A stretch of DNA of 64,000 nucleotides from positions 1 to 64,000 of the forward strand of contig CAZSSH010000004.1 in the NCBI GenBank assembly GCA_964609825.1. The letters run 5' to 3'. Position 1 is the stretch's first letter; the number at the start of each line of letters is the position of its first letter. This DNA comes from CAZSSH01 sp964609825 (lineage in GTDB: Bacteria > Verrucomicrobiota > Lentisphaeria > Victivallales > Victivallaceae). Positions 60,389-64,000 of this stretch are shown here, in pieces. The notes under the pieces were generated by a model. The model ran no database searches. It was not told the DNA's origin and saw only the letters and a list, made by a program, of their open reading frames with translations. The position numbers and the translations under genes were made by a program.

Positions 60389-61180
60389 ATGCATCCGATT
60401 ATTGTCGAGTGGGGGAGCGTGACCATCCGCAGCTACGGGGTGATGGTCGCCTGCGGGTTTTTGCTGGCGTGTTATTTGTTGTATCTCAATCGCAATTATG
60501 CCAAACTCTCCGCCGACCAGACATCGACGCTGGCGATGGTGGCGATGGTGGCCGGGCTCGCGGGGGCGCGTATTTTTTATGTCGTCCAGTATTGGGATTA
60601 TTACCGCGGCGACTGGAGCAAAATCATCCGCATCGATCAGGGCGGGCTGGTCTTTTACGGCGGCTTTATCCTTGCCTTTTTTGCTTTGATTGTCTATTGC
60701 AAGCTTCATAAGATTGACTGGGTGCGGGTGCTGGATATCGCCACTCCCGCACTGGCGGCGGCGCACGCGCTGGGCCGGGTCGGCTGTTTTCTTAACGGCT
60801 GTTGCTTCGGCTCGGTATCGGAACTCCCGTGGGCGGTGCATTATCCGGCCGGGAGCGAGGCCGACCGGAACTTTCACGGCGAAGCGGTGCATCCGGTGCA
60901 GCTCTACGAAACGTTGGAACAAACCATCCTTGTTTTTGTCTACTTTTATCTTGTGCGCCGGGCGCCGCGCGGCGTGGCGATGTCCTGTTATTTAATCATT
61001 TACGGGATTTTGCGCTTTTTAAATGAATTGGTGCGCGGCGACAATCCCAAATATTTTGACGCGTTTACTCCCGCCCAGTTGGTCGGTCTTTTGATTGTGC
61101 CTGCCGGGATCGGTCTTTTGATTTACTTTTTGCGGGCCAAGCCGGCGCGAAAAAGCGAAAATTTAAAAGATCAGGCTTGA
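60389..61180 (+). CDS. lgt: Prolipoprotein diacylglyceryl transferase
   Basis: A 263-aa membrane enzyme with about seven helices that attaches diacylglycerol to the lipobox Cys of prolipoproteins such as those in this window. SYGVMVACGFLLACYLL, ARIFYVVQYWDYY, GGLVFYGGFILAF and GRVGCFLNGCCFG (the Lgt signature) are present, and HPVQLYETL follows. A small hairpin (CCGCC/GGCGG) sits at about 60361-60375 just before the start. Confidence 0.95.
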   Translation: MHPIIVEWGSVTIRSYGVMVACGFLLACYLLYLNRNYAKLSADQTSTLAMVAMVAGLAGARIFYVVQYWDYYRGDWSKIIRIDQGGLVFYGGFILAFFALIVYCKLHKIDWVRVLDIATPALAAAHALGRVGCFLNGCCFGSVSELPWAVHYPAGSEADRNFHGEAVHPVQLYETLEQTILVFVYFYLVRRAPRGVAMSCYLIIYGILRFLNELVRGDNPKYFDAFTPAQLVGLLIVPAGIGLLIYFLRAKPARKSENLKDQA

Positions 61181-61245
61181 AAAAAGCGAAAATGGGTGTA
61201 ATTTAATAACTTGTGTGTGTAACGTTAATTGAAATCAGGTGATTA

Positions 61246-62403
61246 ATGAATAAAATTTTTTTGACCGGGATTACCGGATTGGTCGGCAGTGCCTTTGTGA
61301 CCGCGTTGGTCAAAGAGCGCGATGATTACGAATTCGTCTGTTTGGTTCGTAAAACCGCGGTAAAGAGTGCCGAGGCCCGGGTGGATGAGATCATCCGCGA
61401 GCAATGCGCGTTTGACGGCTGTCCCGAAATCGCCGAAAAAGTTTTATCCAAAATCTCTGTCGTCGAGGGCGATGTCGTTGATCTTAATGTCGACGAAATC
61501 ATTAAAAATCCCAAGCTGGCCAACGTCAACATCATGTTTCACTGCGCCGCTGACGTTAATCTGGGCAAAGATCCCACCGGCAAAGTTTTCCGCATCAATT
61601 ACGACGGCACCGTCAATGTGCTCAACTTGGCCAAGCGGCTGAACGTTCGCGAAATCCACTACGTCGGCACCGCTTATGTCGCCGGAAAATTGCGCGGGCG
61701 GGCGATGGAGGACAACCCGATCGACAGTGGTTTCAACAATCCCTATGAGGAGAGCAAATACAAAGCCGAAATGCTGGTCCGCGCGAGCGGGATCCCTTTC
61801 AGCATCTACCGCCCCTCGATCATCAACGGCCGCTTGTCCGACGGCCGTATCCGCAAGCCGTTGGCGTTTTACCGTTTGTTGGAGTTTTTGGCCAAGATGA
61901 AGAGCCACCGCTGCTCCAAGCTCAAGATTTCTCCCGAAACCAAGGTGGACATGCAGCTCCACTTTAAGACCATTCCCTCCGAGCACGTGTACTTTGTGCC
62001 GATTGATTACGTCCAGCGTACCATTACCGCCTTGTTTCAAAAGCCGGTATGCAACAAAGCTTATCACGTCACCGGCAACAGCCCGATGACTACCTTGGAG
62101 ATTGACGATGCGATCAGCGATGTCCTCAATCTTGAGGGGTTGGCGGTCGACGGCGGCGAAACTCCGGAAAACATGGACGAAAAACTGATGGAGCGCTTTG
62201 TCGGCGACTTGTATCCCTATTTTTCGTCCGACATTATTTTTGACCAGACCAACGTGATTAACGCCTTGGGCCCGCAGGCGGTCGCCTGGACTTACGGGAG
62301 CCCCGGTCTGCAGCGGATGATTCGTTCGTTTTACCGTGATTTCTTCGGCAATGTCGAGTGGCTGCAAGCCGTCGTCGACCGTTCCGAAGCAAAAAACCGA
62401 TAA
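61246..62403 (+). CDS. Thioester reductase/fatty acyl-CoA reductase-like extended SDR
   Basis: A 385-aa protein. FLTGITGLVGSAFVTAL is the NADP-binding motif TGxxGxxG, FHCAADVNLG follows and NPYEESKYKAEMLV holds the catalytic YxxxK. YRPSIINGRLSDG is typical of the 'male sterility'/thioester-reductase branch, which reduces acyl thioesters. AGGTGA precedes the ATG. No carrier-protein or PKS domain is attached, so the substrate is unknown. It is followed by a long hairpin. Confidence 0.7.
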   Translation: MNKIFLTGITGLVGSAFVTALVKERDDYEFVCLVRKTAVKSAEARVDEIIREQCAFDGCPEIAEKVLSKISVVEGDVVDLNVDEIIKNPKLANVNIMFHCAADVNLGKDPTGKVFRINYDGTVNVLNLAKRLNVREIHYVGTAYVAGKLRGRAMEDNPIDSGFNNPYEESKYKAEMLVRASGIPFSIYRPSIINGRLSDGRIRKPLAFYRLLEFLAKMKSHRCSKLKISPETKVDMQLHFKTIPSEHVYFVPIDYVQRTITALFQKPVCNKAYHVTGNSPMTTLEIDDAISDVLNLEGLAVDGGETPENMDEKLMERFVGDLYPYFSSDIIFDQTNVINALGPQAVAWTYGSPGLQRMIRSFYRDFFGNVEWLQAVVDRSEAKNR

Positions 62404-62420
62404 ATCAATTATTTTTTTAC

Positions 62421-62456
62421 AATGCCGGATCAGCAACAAATTGCTGATTCGGCATT
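62421..62456. terminator. Hairpin between the SDR and the double-NDK genes
   Basis: AATGCCGGATCAGCAA (62421-62436) pairs over 16 positions with TTGCTGATTCGGCATT (62441-62456), with one G-T wobble. It is preceded by TTTTTTTAC and followed by TGAGTTTT, so it is a weak plus-strand terminator, or possibly an attenuator or RNA-stability element. Confidence 0.6.
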
Positions 62457-62486
62457 TGAGTTTTAGAGGAGACATAGGAGAAAGTT

Positions 62487-63680
62487 ATGGCAGTCGAGTT
62501 ATCGTACATTATCATCACCCCTTACAGCCTTTTAAAATCGCGTACCGGCGGGATCATGGCCCGTCTGATGTCGCGGACGGATCTGGAGTTCGTCGGGGCG
62601 CAAATGCTGGCATTTACCAAAGAGATGGCTGAGCGCTACGGCGAGCATCTTTTGTTGGGGATTCCGCCGGAGGCGATGCCGACCGCCCGGTTGTTGAGCA
62701 AGTATGTCAAGGATAACTTTCCGCCGCGGGATGACGGCCGCAAGGAGCGCTGTCTTTTGCTGTTGTTTCGCGGTGAGGATGCCTGCCGTAAGCTGACCGA
62801 GGTCACCGGCCGCTTGTCGCCGCACACGCCGCGCAATCCCGGCGCCGGCGAAACCATCCGCGACACTTATGCCGATGTGGTGTATGATAAGGAAAATCCC
62901 GAAATCGTCCGCTATTTTGAGCCGGCGGTATTGACTCCGCCCAATATCGAAATTGCAATGATCAACTTTAAAGTATTCGCCGACTTTGCCGCGGCGAGCA
63001 GCAACATCGTCGAGAATTCGGTGGGCTCCACCCCCGAAGATGAACGTACACTCGTTATTATCAAGCCCGATAACTGGCGTCATCCGTCGAGCCGCCCCGG
63101 CAACATTATTGATATGCTGAGCCGCACCGGACTAAGGATTGTCGGCTGCAAATTGCACCGGATGAGCGTCGATGACGCTTTGGAGTTTTACGGCTCGGTG
63201 CGTGAAGCGCTGCGCAGCAAATTGGCGCCGCAGATCGGTGAAAAAGCCAAGTTGATGCTTGAGGAAGAGTTTAAAGTTGCACTTCCCGGTGATGCATTGT
63301 CGCATTTGACCGAGACCGTCGGTTTTCCGTTTGCCGATGATCAATTTTCGCGGCTGGTCGAGTTTATGTCGGGGCGCCGTCCCGAGGATTGCACGGCTGA
63401 GGAGCGCAAGCTGCCCAACAACAATGCCAAATGCCTCGTTTTGATTTATGAGGGCAAAGACGCGATCAGCAAAATCCGCTCGGTGCTCGGGCCGACCGAT
63501 CCCTCCAAAGCGCCGGGCGGCACTGTCCGCCGCGACTTCGGCAGCAATGTCATGGTCAATACCGCGCATGCGTCGGATTCTCCTGAGAGCGTCAAGCGTG
63601 AAATGGGGGTTATTCGCATTCACTTAAATTCGCTGGCTACGCGTCTCTATGAGTTTATGGAAGAAATGCGGGGCAAATAA
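62487..63680 (+). CDS. Tandem nucleoside diphosphate kinase-like protein
   Basis: A 397-aa protein made of two NDK-like halves. The second half (about 190-397) has TLVIIKPD, SVLGPTDPSKAPGGTVRRDF and NTAHASDSPESVKRE, the NDK active site with the phospho-His at H361. The first half (about 1-180) has IIITPYSLLKSRTGGIMARL and PRNPGAGETIRDTYAD but lacks the N-x-x-H-A-S-D segment, so it is probably inactive. It should interconvert NTPs and NDPs; the degenerate half may be structural or regulatory. GGAGAAAG precedes the ATG. It overlaps the next start as TAATG. Confidence 0.85.
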   Translation: MAVELSYIIITPYSLLKSRTGGIMARLMSRTDLEFVGAQMLAFTKEMAERYGEHLLLGIPPEAMPTARLLSKYVKDNFPPRDDGRKERCLLLLFRGEDACRKLTEVTGRLSPHTPRNPGAGETIRDTYADVVYDKENPEIVRYFEPAVLTPPNIEIAMINFKVFADFAAASSNIVENSVGSTPEDERTLVIIKPDNWRHPSSRPGNIIDMLSRTGLRIVGCKLHRMSVDDALEFYGSVREALRSKLAPQIGEKAKLMLEEEFKVALPGDALSHLTETVGFPFADDQFSRLVEFMSGRRPEDCTAEERKLPNNNAKCLVLIYEGKDAISKIRSVLGPTDPSKAPGGTVRRDFGSNVMVNTAHASDSPESVKREMGVIRIHLNSLATRLYEFMEEMRGK

Positions 63681-64000
63681 TGAAAACCATCGCGCTCGAC
63701 ATCGGCGGTGTCTGTCTCAAAATCGAGCCGCAGCATTTTTTGCAGCGGCTCGGCTTGGCGAGCTTTGACGAGATTCCGCAAGGTTTGCAGTATGCCATGT
63801 TGCAGTCGGTCGAGCGCGGTAAAATGTCATTTCCGGCTTTGGCGGAGCAATTTCGAGTGCAAATGCGCCTTAACGTCAGCGATGAGGCACTGGAGGCGGC
63901 GTTTCGCAGTGTCATCGGCGAAACAATTTCGGAGATGGATGCTGTGGTGACCGAGCTCGTGGCGGCAGGTTATAAAATCGTGTTTTTTTCGGATACCTCC
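63680..64000 (+). CDS. HAD-superfamily hydrolase (3' end outside window)
   Basis: The first 107 residues of a gene that runs off the right edge. TIALDIGGVCLKIEP is HAD motif I (nucleophile Asp in DIGGV), a helical cap region follows, and the window ends at IVFFSDTS, which fits HAD motif II. It starts inside the stop of the NDK-like gene (TAATG), so the two are coupled. It is probably a phosphatase of the YihX/HAD-IA type. Confidence 0.78.
   Translation, partial: MKTIALDIGGVCLKIEPQHFLQRLGLASFDEIPQGLQYAMLQSVERGKMSFPALAEQFRVQMRLNVSDEALEAAFRSVIGETISEMDAVVTELVAAGYKIVFFSDTS

Noticed and set aside
60150..60390. tRNA-associated integration site of a mobile element
   Set aside because: No integrase and no repeat of the tRNA 3' end is visible around tRNA-Gln.
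61444..62475. Minus-strand ORF of 343 aa opposite the SDR gene
   Set aside because: Antisense shadow of an SDR with all conserved motifs.

Overview
The window looks like chromosomal DNA of a Gram-negative, carbohydrate-degrading bacterium. It has an ExbB-ExbD-TonB-like envelope motor, several lipobox lipoproteins, Lgt, a type IV pilus/type II secretion core and MraY. Many sugar enzymes and small lipoproteins with carbohydrate-binding folds, two tandem PilB/GspE ATPases, and an overall style of Leu-TTG-rich, G+C-rich genes in tightly overlapping operons fit the PVC superphylum. Lentisphaerota (Victivallis-like) is my best guess. That assignment is inference from gene content; there is no rRNA in the window.

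Layout. 1-1550 is an AT-rich accessory island (about one third G+C in a hand-counted line, against about 60% further on). It holds a 10-bp tandem repeat with an A5 tract in every unit, then three small co-directional genes: a HEPN-domain protein, an unrecognised protein whose C-terminus resembles an SsrA degron, and a SecB-like chaperone. I read these as a candidate toxin-antitoxin-chaperone (TAC) module. 1.7-13 kb is sugar metabolism: a GH42 enzyme, an SH3b periplasmic protein, a glucuronokinase-type GHMP kinase, a CBM9-like lipoprotein coupled to a sodium:solute symporter, a GH36 alpha-galactosidase, a Gfo/Idh/MocA oxidoreductase and a nucleotide-sugar epimerase. 13-20.8 kb is housekeeping: a stand-alone 5'-3' exonuclease, a GT-C membrane protein, guaA-rsmD-WaaP-like kinase-epmB as one coupled minus-strand operon, and prmA. 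20.8-24.7 kb is an isomerase-like protein coupled to an 803-aa uncharacterised protein.

25-31.5 kb carries two PilB/GspE ATPases, PilC/GspF, a GDP-mannose pyrophosphorylase-type enzyme and type III pantothenate kinase. 31.5-33.5 kb is exbB-exbD-tonB-like, and a ROK kinase follows. 34.6-46.6 kb is a surface-glycan/isoprenoid-linked sugar region: dolichol-kinase-like protein, GT2 enzymes, a GtrA-FrhB fusion, a pyruvyl transferase, a frameshifted GT-C gene, a pyruvate kinase with an altered K+ site, MraY, and GT2-DUF2304-GT-C-GT2. 46.7-54.5 kb is a sugar ABC importer without an ATPase, followed by lipoproteins and an ADP-ribosylglycohydrolase-fold enzyme. 54.5-64 kb holds icd, an EIIA-CBS protein paired with an NhaD/ArsB-type transporter, GNAT, a small membrane protein, a hypoxanthine phosphoribosyltransferase, an amidohydrolase, tRNA-Gln(UUG), lgt, a thioester-reductase-like SDR, a double-NDK protein and the start of a HAD hydrolase.

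Two regulatory themes recur: -10 boxes of the form TATATT ahead of several unrelated genes, and very frequent ATGA/TGATG/TAATG stop-start overlaps that imply translational coupling. No rRNA, CRISPR array, transposase or integrase was seen. All family calls come from reading motifs by eye; no database search was run.
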